A program made the position numbers and the translations under genes. Below the pieces are notes generated by a model. The model searched no databases, was not told the origin of the DNA, and saw only the letters and a program-made list of their open reading frames with translations. A stretch of 11,291 nucleotides of DNA. Source: Chitinophagaceae bacterium (lineage in GTDB: Bacteria; Bacteroidota; Bacteroidia; Chitinophagales; Chitinophagaceae). Below, in pieces: positions 1 to 7,225 of this stretch (the first letter of the stretch is position 1; each line of letters begins with the position of its first letter). The DNA is taken from the NCBI GenBank assembly GCA_021151685.1, contig JAGKWS010000121.1, positions 1 to 11,291 of the forward strand, read 5' to 3'.

Positions 1-63
1 GCACTTTATAAACAAAAAAATGTTTTCTTTTTCTTGAAATTTAGTTAATCTATTTACCAGTAG
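1..63. other. AT-rich 3' flank of cysS
   Basis: Short AT-rich stretch downstream of the cysS stop. On the minus strand it reads as an A-rich run followed by ACATTTTTTTGT, which could fold into only a weak 5-bp stem with a U-rich loop. It may contribute to cysS transcript ending, but it is not a convincing intrinsic terminator, and no gene is visible. Confidence 0.4.
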
Positions 64-1554
64 TTAGTTTACCGAATAACTTACGCTGCCGTCCTTTTCG
101 TCCTTCAGTAGTATGCCGGCGGCGGCCAGTTGGTTGCGTATCTGGTCGCTGGTGGCAAAATCTTTGCGCTTTTTGGCATCTTTCCGTATTTCTATCAGTA
201 GGGATAGCACCTGGTCGAGCTTGCCGGTTTGTTGGGTTTGCAGCGGTTGCATGCCCAGTACATCTTCAAGGTATACCTTCCAGGTAGTTTTCAGTAGTGC
301 CCATGTATCGCCCGATAGGGCATTGGCTGCTATCTGCCCTCCTTTAATACCGTTTATTACAGGTGCCAGCTCAAAGAGATTGGCGAGTACTTTTGCCGTA
401 TTGATGTCGTCGTTCATAAAGTCGGCACATTCGTGGCACCATGTGCGCACCTTGGCATCCATTGCCGCATCGGTAGTGTTTCCGGTGGCGGGTGTCAGTT
501 TCTGCAATACTTCATAGGCCTCCCAAAGGCGGCGGAAAGCCCGCTCGCTGGCTTGCAGGGCCTCGTTACTGAAGTCGAGCGTAGAGCGGTAGTGGGTTTG
601 CAGTACATAGAAGCGTATGACCATTGGGTGGTAGGGCTGCTCTAATATAGGATGGCTGCCGGCAAACAACTCTGATAGCTTGATGACGTTGTTATAACTC
701 TTGCCCATCTTTTTGCCGTTGATGGTAATCATGTTATTGTGCATCCAGTAGCGCACGGGTGGGTGGCCATGGGCAATGGTGCTTTGTGCTATCTCGCTTT
801 CGTGGTGTGGAAACATGAGGTCCATGCCGCCGCCATGTATATCGAAGGTTTCGCCCAGATATTTGCTGCTCATGGCACTGCATTCTATGTGCCAACCGGG
901 GAAGCCCTCGCCCCACGGGCTGGGCCACCGCATGATGTGCTCTGGTGCGGCATTTTTCCACAGGGCAAAGTCGGCTTTGTTGCGTTTTTCTTCCTGTCCG
1001 TCCAGCTCGCGGGTAGTTTCCAGTTGGTCTTCCAGTATACGGCCCGATAGGGTGCCATATGGATAGCTGGCTGCATATTTTACTACATCGAAGTATACCG
1101 AGCCGTTTTTCTCATAGGCAAACCCTTTGTCTATAATGGTTTGTATCATGGTTATCTGCTCGGTTATGTGGCCTGTGGCAGTAGGCTCTATAGAGGGTTC
1201 GTTGCAGTTGAAGAGGCGCATACCATGGTGAAACAGGGAGGTATATTTATGTACCAGCTCCATTGGTTCCAGTTTTTCCAGCTTGGCTTTCTCGGCTACT
1301 TTATCCTCGGCTGCACGGCCTTCTTCTTCAAAGTGGCCGGCATCGGTTATGTTGCGCACATAGCGCACTTTGTACCCAAGGTGGCGCAGGTATCGCTGCA
1401 CCACATCGAACGTTACGTAGGGCCGTGCATGGCCCAAGTGCGACTCGCCCGATACTGTAGGGCCGCACACATACAGGCCAGCATGGCCGGGTGTAATGGG
1501 GGAAAACAGCTCTTTTTGTCTTGTGTAGGAATTGTATATGTGCAGTTCGCTCAT
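64..1554 (-). CDS. cysS: Cysteinyl-tRNA synthetase
   Basis: Class I aminoacyl-tRNA synthetase that activates cysteine with ATP and loads it onto tRNA-Cys in the cytoplasm. The 496-residue protein is full length for the family. Visible signatures are the HIGH-type motif HLGH (39-42), the zinc ligands C30, C225 (in GWHIECS), H250 and E254 (in FPHHESE), spaced as in the E. coli enzyme, and KMGKS (282-286) as the KMSKS loop. Gly for the first Ser is a variant I recall as common in Bacteroidota. The C-terminal part from about 320 is the DALR-like helical anticodon region. The start at 1554 puts the family N-terminal strand (MSELHIYNSYTRQKE) directly at Met1, and a promoter box lies 38 bases upstream of it. 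It stops with TAA at 66-64. It is monocistronic as far as the window shows. The call is secure. Confidence 0.98.
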   Translation of the reverse strand: MSELHIYNSYTRQKELFSPITPGHAGLYVCGPTVSGESHLGHARPYVTFDVVQRYLRHLGYKVRYVRNITDAGHFEEEGRAAEDKVAEKAKLEKLEPMELVHKYTSLFHHGMRLFNCNEPSIEPTATGHITEQITMIQTIIDKGFAYEKNGSVYFDVVKYAASYPYGTLSGRILEDQLETTRELDGQEEKRNKADFALWKNAAPEHIMRWPSPWGEGFPGWHIECSAMSSKYLGETFDIHGGGMDLMFPHHESEIAQSTIAHGHPPVRYWMHNNMITINGKKMGKSYNNVIKLSELFAGSHPILEQPYHPMVIRFYVLQTHYRSTLDFSNEALQASERAFRRLWEAYEVLQKLTPATGNTTDAAMDAKVRTWCHECADFMNDDINTAKVLANLFELAPVINGIKGGQIAANALSGDTWALLKTTWKVYLEDVLGMQPLQTQQTGKLDQVLSLLIEIRKDAKKRKDFATSDQIRNQLAAAGILLKDEKDGSVSYSVN

Positions 1555-1592
1555 CTATGTCGGTACGGTGCCCGTTTGTGGCACGTTACCGG

Positions 1593-1624
1593 CAAAAATA
1601 AGTAAGTAACCCTTTATCAGCACA
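1593..1624 (-). promoter_or_regulatory. Probable cysS promoter (Bacteroidota type)
   Basis: On the minus strand TATTTTTG (1600-1593) matches the Bacteroidota -7 consensus TAnnTTTG exactly. TGTG (1624-1621), one mismatch from the -33 TTTG, lies 20 bases upstream of it. The G of the -7 box is 38 bases before the cysS ATG, so a leader of roughly 30 nt is expected. The box is just outside the foldback element at 1630-1784. The assignment is by consensus only. Confidence 0.6.
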
Positions 1625-1629
1625 CATAA

Positions 1630-1784
1630 GTGAAGATGGCAAACAAAGTAAACCATTTCAACAATTCTATTCCGTTTGTGCGGTATTGCGGTAGCCCTTA
1701 AATGATGTTTCATTCGCAGATTGCGCACTTTGCACAAAAGAAATATAATCCTTAAACCTGATATACTTATTTTGCCATCTTCAC
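1630..1784. repeat. 155-bp imperfect palindrome, MITE-like foldback element
   Basis: The ends are a perfect 14-bp inverted repeat: GTGAAGATGGCAAA at 1630-1643 and its reverse complement at 1771-1784. Similarity between the arms continues inward for about 40 more bases with mismatches and one shift, including AAGTA near the ends and TTTGTGC deeper in. The centre, AATGA-TGTT-TCATT (1701-1714), is itself a hairpin lying at the midpoint of the whole segment, so the entire segment can fold into one long stem. There is no ORF inside and no target-site duplication at the borders. It fills most of the 265-bp gap between the methyltransferase stop and cysS. The mobile origin is inferred; an RNA foldback ending the methyltransferase transcript is an alternative. 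Confidence 0.6.
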
Positions 1785-1819
1785 CCGGCAGGCCATGATA
1801 GCACAGCCAGCCAGTATGT

Positions 1820-2782
1820 CTAATAGTTGAAGTATTTGGCATACCAAGCCGGGTTGCTGGCCGGGTGCAACAGCATGGCACGGTCTTCGGGGCGCATTGC
1901 ACCCTTCACAGCACGCACGGTTATTTCTGTACTTTGTACTGTGCGGGTCACATCGGTAAAACCGTTGTCCTCCAGTATCTTTTTGACTTGGCTAAATTCT
2001 AATCGACGGTTGAGCAGCGGAGAGAATATGTCGTGGTTCTGATGAATACGGGTTCTATCACCTTTCGATTTTTCTATCAAGAATTTCTCTTTCTCTTCAA
2101 AAGAAGGCAGTGTATTGTAATAGACTCTGTTTTTGAACAGGTTAATATCTTCTTCGTAAGAAACGGTTTCCCGTCCATATAGATAGAGGTGAATGAAACC
2201 GCCTTCTTTCACCAGTGACATAACCTCTTTGAAGGCTGTATTGAAGCTGCCACAATGGTGTAGTACCCCCCATGACCATACCATATCGTACTTACGCCCT
2301 GTAGCAATGTGTTGTGTCAGATCTTCGATAGGGGTTTGGATGAACTCTTTTTTTACCGGAATATCTTGTACGGCCTCGCGCGTTGCATCTAATGCAGATT
2401 TGTTGATATCTACAGCTGTAATATTGGCACCAAGTTGGGCCAAACCATAAGACCAGCGGCCACCACCGCAACCACAATCTATAATATCTTTACCCTTGAA
2501 CCACTCTTTCTTTATGAGCGTTTCGCGTTCTGAAATAATGTTTGTAACATTTGCCTTGAACCAATCGTCGCTCAACATTGCTTCACCATCCTTAAGGTCG
2601 CTCCACTGAAAACTAAATGCACCCACAGTTTGTGTTTCTGAAAATGCGAGTGTTTTGTCTAAATCATGTATCTGATTGTATAACAGCTTGTACAATGCGT
2701 CTATTTCCCTTTTTTGCTGTGCTAAACGTATGTCGTAAGACCGCAGAATGGGCGATAATATTTTCTTGATAAGTTTTTTCAT
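1820..2782 (-). CDS. Class I SAM-dependent methyltransferase, substrate unknown
   Basis: A 320-residue cytoplasmic protein with a Rossmann-type methyltransferase core. Motif I is DIIDCGCGGGR (99-109), which binds SAM; motif II is TAVDIN (122-127) with the acidic residue for the ribose hydroxyls; motif IV is YDMVWSWGVLHH (167-176 core); the post-IV loop is VKEGGFIHLYLYG (191-203). The first 45 residues are basic and then helical, possibly a short coiled coil. After the core, 205-290 form a substrate region ending in a typical final-strand pattern (LEDNGFTDVTRTVQSTEITVRAVK). The class is Methyltransf_11/25-like, often found in glycan or lipid-modification loci, but nothing here fixes the substrate. 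It follows lptD by 85 bp yet has its own -7 box. Its GC content is clearly lower than its neighbours' (40 of 120 bases over 2041-2160), which suggests transfer. Confidence 0.88.
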   Translation of the reverse strand: MKKLIKKILSPILRSYDIRLAQQKREIDALYKLLYNQIHDLDKTLAFSETQTVGAFSFQWSDLKDGEAMLSDDWFKANVTNIISERETLIKKEWFKGKDIIDCGCGGGRWSYGLAQLGANITAVDINKSALDATREAVQDIPVKKEFIQTPIEDLTQHIATGRKYDMVWSWGVLHHCGSFNTAFKEVMSLVKEGGFIHLYLYGRETVSYEEDINLFKNRVYYNTLPSFEEKEKFLIEKSKGDRTRIHQNHDIFSPLLNRRLEFSQVKKILEDNGFTDVTRTVQSTEITVRAVKGAMRPEDRAMLLHPASNPAWYAKYFNY

Positions 2783-2816
2783 TGCTATGATTTGTGGCCG
2801 GTATGCCGGGGTGCGA

Positions 2817-2824
2817 CAAAGGTA
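2817..2824 (-). promoter_or_regulatory. Candidate -7 box for the methyltransferase gene
   Basis: TACCTTTG on the minus strand matches TAnnTTTG exactly and ends 34 bases before the methyltransferase ATG at 2782. No clear -33 TTTG is visible at the usual spacing, so the call rests on one box. It argues that the gene can be transcribed independently of the upstream lptD-like gene. Confidence 0.45.
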
Positions 2825-2867
2825 ATAAAATAGAACAGATGTGTAAGCCGCAGGGTGGGATGTAGTG

Positions 2868-5528
2868 CTAATTGGGCAAATCGCGGAAGTCGCGGCGGCG
2901 CACCAGTTTCAGGTCTTGCAGCACGGTAGATTTTACGTTGAGCGTAAAATTGAAATTCTTTCTGGGGCCAAACGGGAAGGTCATAAACTGCATTTGCCAG
3001 CAGTGCATATCGCGGTACAGGTTGAACGATGTCATGGTCATTTGCTTCAAATCGAAGTTGTAACCGGTAATTACCGCCAGTTTCCATAGCTCTGTCAGTT
3101 GCAGCTCGCCACTCAGGTTCACGGCATGGCTTACTACCAATGTATCTCTGTAGCGTGTGGCCGAGTAGCGGTTATCGGCATTCAGTGTATAGCCAATATT
3201 AAAGTTCCATGGTATGTTGAAGTCTACATACTCGTTGTAGCCCGCATTGCGCATTACCTGTTGGTAGGCCTCGGTATGTGCGGGGCCGCTTTTGGTCTTA
3301 GACCGGAAACTGGTACTCATGCTTAGTGCTGCCGTGCGGAAACGCCCTACACCGGTACCACGTTCCAGCATGGTTTGCTGCAATATGCGGCCTGTACCAT
3401 AGTCTATGGCATAAGGGCTATAACTGGCTCCGCCCGATATATTGATTTTTTCGAGTATGCTGGTACGGAAATTTACTACAATATCGCTCCAGCGGAACGA
3501 GTCGGCTGCGGCATTGTAGGCTGTATTGATACTGAGTCCATCAATGAGCGTCACATTTTTGTAGCCCGATGTGGTGTCTTTGGCCGAGCGTACTTTTATT
3601 TGCAGGTTGTTGTTCAGGCCAAAGTTCATAGCTGCCAGCTTGCCCGAGGGGGGTACGCCGATGACCGATGCCGGCCATGGTGAGAGGAGCTGTATACGGC
3701 TGCTGGTATCGAGCCGGGCATTGTAGTAATAGTTGAATGGGGCAGTAGCGAAGTCGGGCCGGTAGGTGAAGCCTGTATTGGGGGTAAGTACATGGCGAAT
3801 ACCGCGTAGTTTGCCTTTTCTGAAGACCTTCATACCATAGATACGTGTACTGAGACTTACTCCGGTATTAAAGTCGCGGGCGGCATAGAAGCCATTGGTA
3901 TTCACACTGTCTATTTTACCCAAGGCATCGTTATAGCTTTGAATGATGCGGTTTGTTTGCCAATATTCGTTGTAGTTGGCACTAAAAGACATGTTTACAT
4001 ACCGTAACACAGTATAAGACGCGCTGACGGGTATAGACTGGCGTACACCATTCTGAAAACTGCTCATAGACAGGTTGGACAGCGAGAAGGTACTATCATA
4101 AAACGTGGTACGGTTTTGCAAATCGGCCGAATAGCTGGCAGTAACCTTGTCGTACCAGTGGTTGCCTATTGCATTCTTTCGCTGAAACGGGTTGAACTGG
4201 TTTACATAAAAGTTCATGGACGGCAGCGTCACATTTATTTGCTTGTTGGCTGTGTTTTGGTTGTGCAGGGCACTGATGGTGAAACCAAACGGGCGATTCT
4301 GCCAGTTTTTGGCATAGCTGATGTTTGACTGGTATTGGTTTTGCAACACCTGGTTGGCATCGTAGCTATTGTTGGCATAAAAGCTGGATGTGCCAGCCTG
4401 TACCGATGCATTGAACGTGCGGCCGGGTGCCGACTTGGCATCGGAGTTGTGCTGCCAGTTGACCATAAAGTCTTTGGTAATGCTGGCGTTGGGTTCAAAG
4501 TCTTCTCCGGTTTTGTTGTAGGCATACGATACCCGCATGGTGCCCCGGTAGTGGTACATATTGTTATAGGTGCTGGTGCCGGCTACGGCATAGCTACCCT
4601 TGGCATAGACATTGGTTTGGGCAAAGGCATCTACTTTGTCGTTTATGTAGAAATAGTACCCACCATTGAGCAAGCCAAAACCACGCTGCTGCTCCATGGT
4701 GTATGTGGGTAGTATAAAGCCCGACTTCTGCTTGGTGGAAGAAGGGAAGATACCAAATGGCAAGTAGAGTGGGGTGGGTACCCCTTCTATTTCCAGATTG
4801 GCCGAGCCCGATACTACTACTTTGCCGGGTATTATTTTTTGTTTTCTTGCCCGTATGCCAAAGTGGGGGGTATCGAGCGCGCAAGTTGTGTACACACTGT
4901 GCCAGCCATATATGGTTTGGTCGGGGTTGCGTTTTATCTGCTCGCTGTGTATGTAGCCCTCGCCGTATTGGGTACTTACGTTGCGCACGATAGCCCGCTT
5001 GCTGCGAAAGTTGTACTGCATAGAGTCGTAGCTAAACTTCTCGGCACCCTGCTTGAAGCTGGGGCGTACCTTGGCTGTGTCGCGCTCGTACCGGTAGGGG
5101 GCTGCCGTTACAATGTTTTCGTTTTGTACAAAACTCACTTCGCCGGCATTCAGTTGCAGGTCTTCATAGTTCACCTGCGCCTGCCCATATAGGTAAAAGA
5201 CATTGCGTTTCATGTCCATTATGGCCGAATCTTTTGCGGTAGCTGTTACAACAGATGGCAAAGCCTCGCGCGAAATGCGTATACCCAGCTCGCGTTCTAA
5301 GCCTGCGGCCTTGCTGGTATCGGTATTGGTGGCTGTACTGTCGGTTGTTTTTGGGTTCTTCAGCGAAATGGAGTCGGCAGGCTGTGTAGCATCGGGCGTT
5401 GATATCTTATTGTTTACAGTTTGCCCATATCCGTTATATGTTATAAGGAATATAAAAATAACTGACACGCTACGGGCAAAGCGATGCAATGATGGAAAAA
5501 TTGAAATAAATTTACCGCTATTGCTCAT
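2868..5528 (-). CDS. lptD: LptD-like LPS transport/assembly outer-membrane protein
   Basis: Outer-membrane beta-barrel protein of the Bacteroidota LptD-like family, predicted to insert lipopolysaccharide into the outer leaflet as the end point of the Lpt bridge. The 886-residue protein begins with a signal peptide (hydrophobic 20-30, likely cleaved near 35-36, GYGQ-T). A Ser/Thr/Asp-rich linker follows to about 80. An OstA/LptA-like jellyroll comes next (about 95-200, with YLYGQAQVNYEDLQLNAGEVSF). The barrel starts after the conserved PLYLPFGIFPSSTKQKSGFILP stretch (about 253-274, shown in parts: PLYLPFGIFP, KSGFILP). Alternating aromatic strands run to the C terminus. Only two cysteines occur, C216 at the end of the N-domain and C843 near the end of the barrel. 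The start gives an intact signal peptide and lies 9 bases below a consensus -7 box. It is divergent from the amidase, a neighbourhood I recall as common in Bacteroidota. Confidence 0.9.
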   Translation of the reverse strand: MSNSGKFISIFPSLHRFARSVSVIFIFLITYNGYGQTVNNKISTPDATQPADSISLKNPKTTDSTATNTDTSKAAGLERELGIRISREALPSVVTATAKDSAIMDMKRNVFYLYGQAQVNYEDLQLNAGEVSFVQNENIVTAAPYRYERDTAKVRPSFKQGAEKFSYDSMQYNFRSKRAIVRNVSTQYGEGYIHSEQIKRNPDQTIYGWHSVYTTCALDTPHFGIRARKQKIIPGKVVVSGSANLEIEGVPTPLYLPFGIFPSSTKQKSGFILPTYTMEQQRGFGLLNGGYYFYINDKVDAFAQTNVYAKGSYAVAGTSTYNNMYHYRGTMRVSYAYNKTGEDFEPNASITKDFMVNWQHNSDAKSAPGRTFNASVQAGTSSFYANNSYDANQVLQNQYQSNISYAKNWQNRPFGFTISALHNQNTANKQINVTLPSMNFYVNQFNPFQRKNAIGNHWYDKVTASYSADLQNRTTFYDSTFSLSNLSMSSFQNGVRQSIPVSASYTVLRYVNMSFSANYNEYWQTNRIIQSYNDALGKIDSVNTNGFYAARDFNTGVSLSTRIYGMKVFRKGKLRGIRHVLTPNTGFTYRPDFATAPFNYYYNARLDTSSRIQLLSPWPASVIGVPPSGKLAAMNFGLNNNLQIKVRSAKDTTSGYKNVTLIDGLSINTAYNAAADSFRWSDIVVNFRTSILEKINISGGASYSPYAIDYGTGRILQQTMLERGTGVGRFRTAALSMSTSFRSKTKSGPAHTEAYQQVMRNAGYNEYVDFNIPWNFNIGYTLNADNRYSATRYRDTLVVSHAVNLSGELQLTELWKLAVITGYNFDLKQMTMTSFNLYRDMHCWQMQFMTFPFGPRKNFNFTLNVKSTVLQDLKLVRRRDFRDLPN

Positions 5529-5536
5529 GGGCGTGG

Positions 5537-5567
5537 CAAAAATACTTATTTGACTGCGACGTTCACA
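5537..5567 (-). promoter_or_regulatory. Probable lptD promoter (TGTG-N19-TATTTTTG)
   Basis: On the minus strand TATTTTTG (5544-5537) matches the -7 consensus TAnnTTTG. TGTG (5567-5564) sits exactly 19 bases upstream as a one-mismatch -33 box. The start codon is only 8 bases downstream of the -7 box, implying a very short leader. The promoter lies inside the 70-bp divergent region shared with the amidase, so the two genes could influence each other's transcription. Confidence 0.65.
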
Positions 5568-5598
5568 GATTCGGAGAATTTAATCTTTTGCAAAATTT

Positions 5599-6438
5599 AT
5601 GAAGCGCGCGAGGGGCCTGTTGTTCTTGTTGCTGGTACTGTTGCCAACAGTGTTGCCGGCAAATCCGAAAAAGGTGACAAAAGTCGTGCTGGATGCTGGT
5701 CACGGGGGCAAGGATTTTGGTGCCCAGGGTGCATTCTCTAACGAAAAAGACATTACGCTGGCCGTGGTACTACGGTTGGGTAAGCTGATAGAAGATAGTA
5801 TGCGCAACATGCAGGTGGTATACACCCGCACCGAAGACACATATCCCGGTCTTGCCGAGCGGCACGACATAGCCAACCGATCTGGTGCCGACTTGTTTAT
5901 TTCCATACACGTGAACTCTACACCATTTACCTACACCCGCACGTTGCAGGGCTACCGTACGGTAAAGAAAAAGGGAAAAACGGTGAAGCAGCCTATATAC
6001 AAGTCGGTAAGGCACCATACTACCAAGCGTAGTGGGGTAGAGACCTATGTGATGGGTATACACCGTGCAGGCCAGCAAAGCGAGGCCATAAGCGAGTTTG
6101 GCGACAATGTAAGCGACGAGCCCGGTTTGCTGAACGTAAACGACCCACAGACCGATATAATAGTAGCGCAGTATGCCAAAGCATTTTTGGGTAAGAGCAT
6201 GCTGATGGCCTCTATGGTGCAAGAACAGTTTGCAATGACTGGCCGCGACGACCTTGGTGTGAAACAAAAAGGACTGGAAGTACTGGCGGGCAGTGCCATG
6301 CCGGGTGTACTGATAGAAATAGGTTTCATTACCAATGCCGATGAAGAAGCCTACCTAAACTCGCCCAAGGGCCAGTTTGAAGTGGCAGCAGCCATTTACA
6401 AAGCCATAAAGGCCTACCGGGCCGATGTGGAAAAGTAG
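5599..6438 (+). CDS. N-acetylmuramoyl-L-alanine amidase (Amidase_3)
   Basis: Zinc amidase that cleaves the bond between N-acetylmuramic acid and L-alanine in peptidoglycan, acting in the periplasm in cell separation and wall turnover. The 279-residue protein has a signal peptide (MKRARG, then a Leu/Val-rich core, cleaved near ANP at 21-23) and one Amidase_3 domain over nearly the whole remainder. The zinc ligands are H35 (DAGHGG), E49 (NEKDI) and H104 (SIHVN); the catalytic Glu is E240 (GVLIEIGFITN). A basic insertion of about 40 residues (110-148) sits before GVETYVMG, as in other Bacteroidota members. There is no LysM or SPOR domain, so a partner probably directs it to the septum. A TTTG (5587-5590) with TA four bases upstream lies 8 bases before the ATG, an off-consensus promoter. 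It is divergent from lptD and not obviously in an operon. Confidence 0.95.
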   Translation: MKRARGLLFLLLVLLPTVLPANPKKVTKVVLDAGHGGKDFGAQGAFSNEKDITLAVVLRLGKLIEDSMRNMQVVYTRTEDTYPGLAERHDIANRSGADLFISIHVNSTPFTYTRTLQGYRTVKKKGKTVKQPIYKSVRHHTTKRSGVETYVMGIHRAGQQSEAISEFGDNVSDEPGLLNVNDPQTDIIVAQYAKAFLGKSMLMASMVQEQFAMTGRDDLGVKQKGLEVLAGSAMPGVLIEIGFITNADEEAYLNSPKGQFEVAAAIYKAIKAYRADVEK

Positions 6439-6448
6439 TACTGTGGCG

Positions 6449-6476
6449 GGTTGGCACCCAACCACTACCGGGGTAG
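6449..6476 (+). other. Two tandem hairpins after the amidase
   Basis: GGTTGG-CAC-CCAACC (6449-6463) is followed at once by CTACC-GG-GGTAG (6465-6476). They begin 10 bases after the amidase stop. Neither is followed by a U-run, so they are not a canonical intrinsic terminator. They may protect the 3' end or help Rho-dependent ending. Confidence 0.4.
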
Positions 6477-6540
6477 GCCCGTCTTACAGGGTATATTTGT
6501 AATGGTGCAAGGGAATAGTGTAGTTTTTCATTTATTTGCT

Positions 6541-6548
6541 TATTTTTG
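6541..6548 (+). promoter_or_regulatory. Candidate -7 box for the EGF-like lipoprotein gene
   Basis: TATTTTTG matches TAnnTTTG exactly and ends 23 bases before the ATG at 6572. A second exact match, TATATTTG, lies at 6492-6499. No good -33 TTTG is found at 19-21 bases from either. One of the two probably drives the gene; the nearer is preferred. Confidence 0.45.
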
Positions 6549-6571
6549 GATTTGCTAACTAAACAGTACTG

Positions 6572-7123
6572 ATGAGAATCCCTCTTAAATCGATCTTGCT
6601 TTCTACCATAGCCACTGTATCTGTTTTTGCCGGTGTGGTATATACCTCTTGTAACAGAGACAAATGCAAAACCATCACCTGTGCCCACGGTGGCGTGTGT
6701 AACGATGGTAATTGTACCTGTAGGTCGGGGTATGAAGGCCCAAGCTGCGAAACTGTAACGCGCAATAAGTTTCTTGGCAACTGGCGTGTGTTTGAGAAAG
6801 GTAGCATTACGCTTGGCTCTCAGTACGCCATTAGTATAGAGGCTACTACCAACATTACGGACGTAGTTATTAAGAATTTTTACAACTACTTCAAAACGCC
6901 TGTAAAAGCAACTGTAATAGGTGATTCTCTGTTTATACCCAACCAGCAGTACGAGGGTAAGGTGCTTTTTGGTGTAGGTAAAATGTCGTCTGCCACTTCT
7001 TATGGCCAATATGGGTACATTGAAATGCGCTATCAGATAATAGATACGGCTACGCAGAAGGTAAATGACTTTGGGTACAACCCCGCCGTTACCAACAGCG
7101 ACCCATCTCAGTGGAATAAATAA
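6572..7123 (+). CDS. Lipoprotein with one EGF-like domain, function unknown
   Basis: A 183-residue predicted lipoprotein. A hydrophobic leader (6-24) ends in the lipobox-like YTSC, with C27 as the lipidation site, so the protein should be membrane-anchored and face the periplasm or exterior. An EGF-like module follows with six cysteines, C32, C37, C43, C48, C50 and C59, in the classic order, with CAHGGVC and GYEGPSCE as recognisable pieces. From 66 (FLGNWRVFEKGS) the rest has no cysteine, looks all-beta and recalls the GxW opening of lipocalin-like folds, which is only a suggestion. It ends Asn-Lys with no anchor. I know similar small EGF lipoproteins in Bacteroidota genomes but no characterised function. 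It stands alone, with candidate -7 boxes upstream and a strong terminator downstream. The start is supported by the signal peptide. Confidence 0.85.
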   Translation: MRIPLKSILLSTIATVSVFAGVVYTSCNRDKCKTITCAHGGVCNDGNCTCRSGYEGPSCETVTRNKFLGNWRVFEKGSITLGSQYAISIEATTNITDVVIKNFYNYFKTPVKATVIGDSLFIPNQQYEGKVLFGVGKMSSATSYGQYGYIEMRYQIIDTATQKVNDFGYNPAVTNSDPSQWNK

Positions 7124-7150
7124 TTGGGTAATACATACCCGTACAATACA

Positions 7151-7180
7151 AGGCTCTTGCTACGGCAAGAGCTTTTTTTT
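7151..7180 (+). terminator. Intrinsic terminator after the EGF-like lipoprotein gene
   Basis: A perfect 8-bp stem GCTCTTGC-TACG-GCAAGAGC (7153-7172) is followed directly by eight T residues (7173-7180). The stem is extended by a G-U and an A-U pair at its foot. It starts 28 bases after the stop at 7123 and separates this transcript from cmk. It also shows that the in-frame ATG at 7124 cannot be the cmk start, since the terminator would lie within the coding region. This is the clearest terminator in the window. Confidence 0.92.
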
Positions 7181-7213
7181 GTGCGGCAGGGCAGCTATAG
7201 CCGCAACAGTGGC

Positions 7214-7221
7214 TACCTTTG
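7214..7221 (+). promoter_or_regulatory. Candidate -7 box for cmk, near-leaderless
   Basis: TACCTTTG is an exact TAnnTTTG match and ends 4 bases before the cmk ATG at 7226. Transcription from it would begin at or next to the start codon, giving a leaderless or nearly leaderless mRNA. No TTTG-like -33 box is seen at 19-21 bases upstream. It lies downstream of the terminator at 7151-7180, so cmk needs its own promoter about here. Confidence 0.5.
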
Positions 7222-7225
7222 TAGT

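Noticed and set aside
9..23. 15-base match TAAACAAAAAAATGT shared with 8942-8956
   Set aside because: It is centred on a run of seven A in AT-rich flanks, and similarity does not continue, so it is probably chance.
1141..1605. 154-codon plus-strand ORF inside cysS
   Set aside because: Opposite-strand shadow of a highly conserved synthetase gene.
1555..1902. 115-codon minus-strand ORF spanning the gap between cysS and the methyltransferase
   Set aside because: It overlaps the end of the methyltransferase in another frame and runs through the foldback element. There is no domain and no start signal.
6329..7009. 226-codon minus-strand ORF across the amidase end and the lipoprotein gene
   Set aside because: It covers two well-supported plus-strand genes and their spacer, and its composition looks random.
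7124..7225. N-terminal extension of cmk from the ATG at 7124
   Set aside because: It would place the terminator at 7151-7180 inside the coding region, and the extra residues do not belong to the family.
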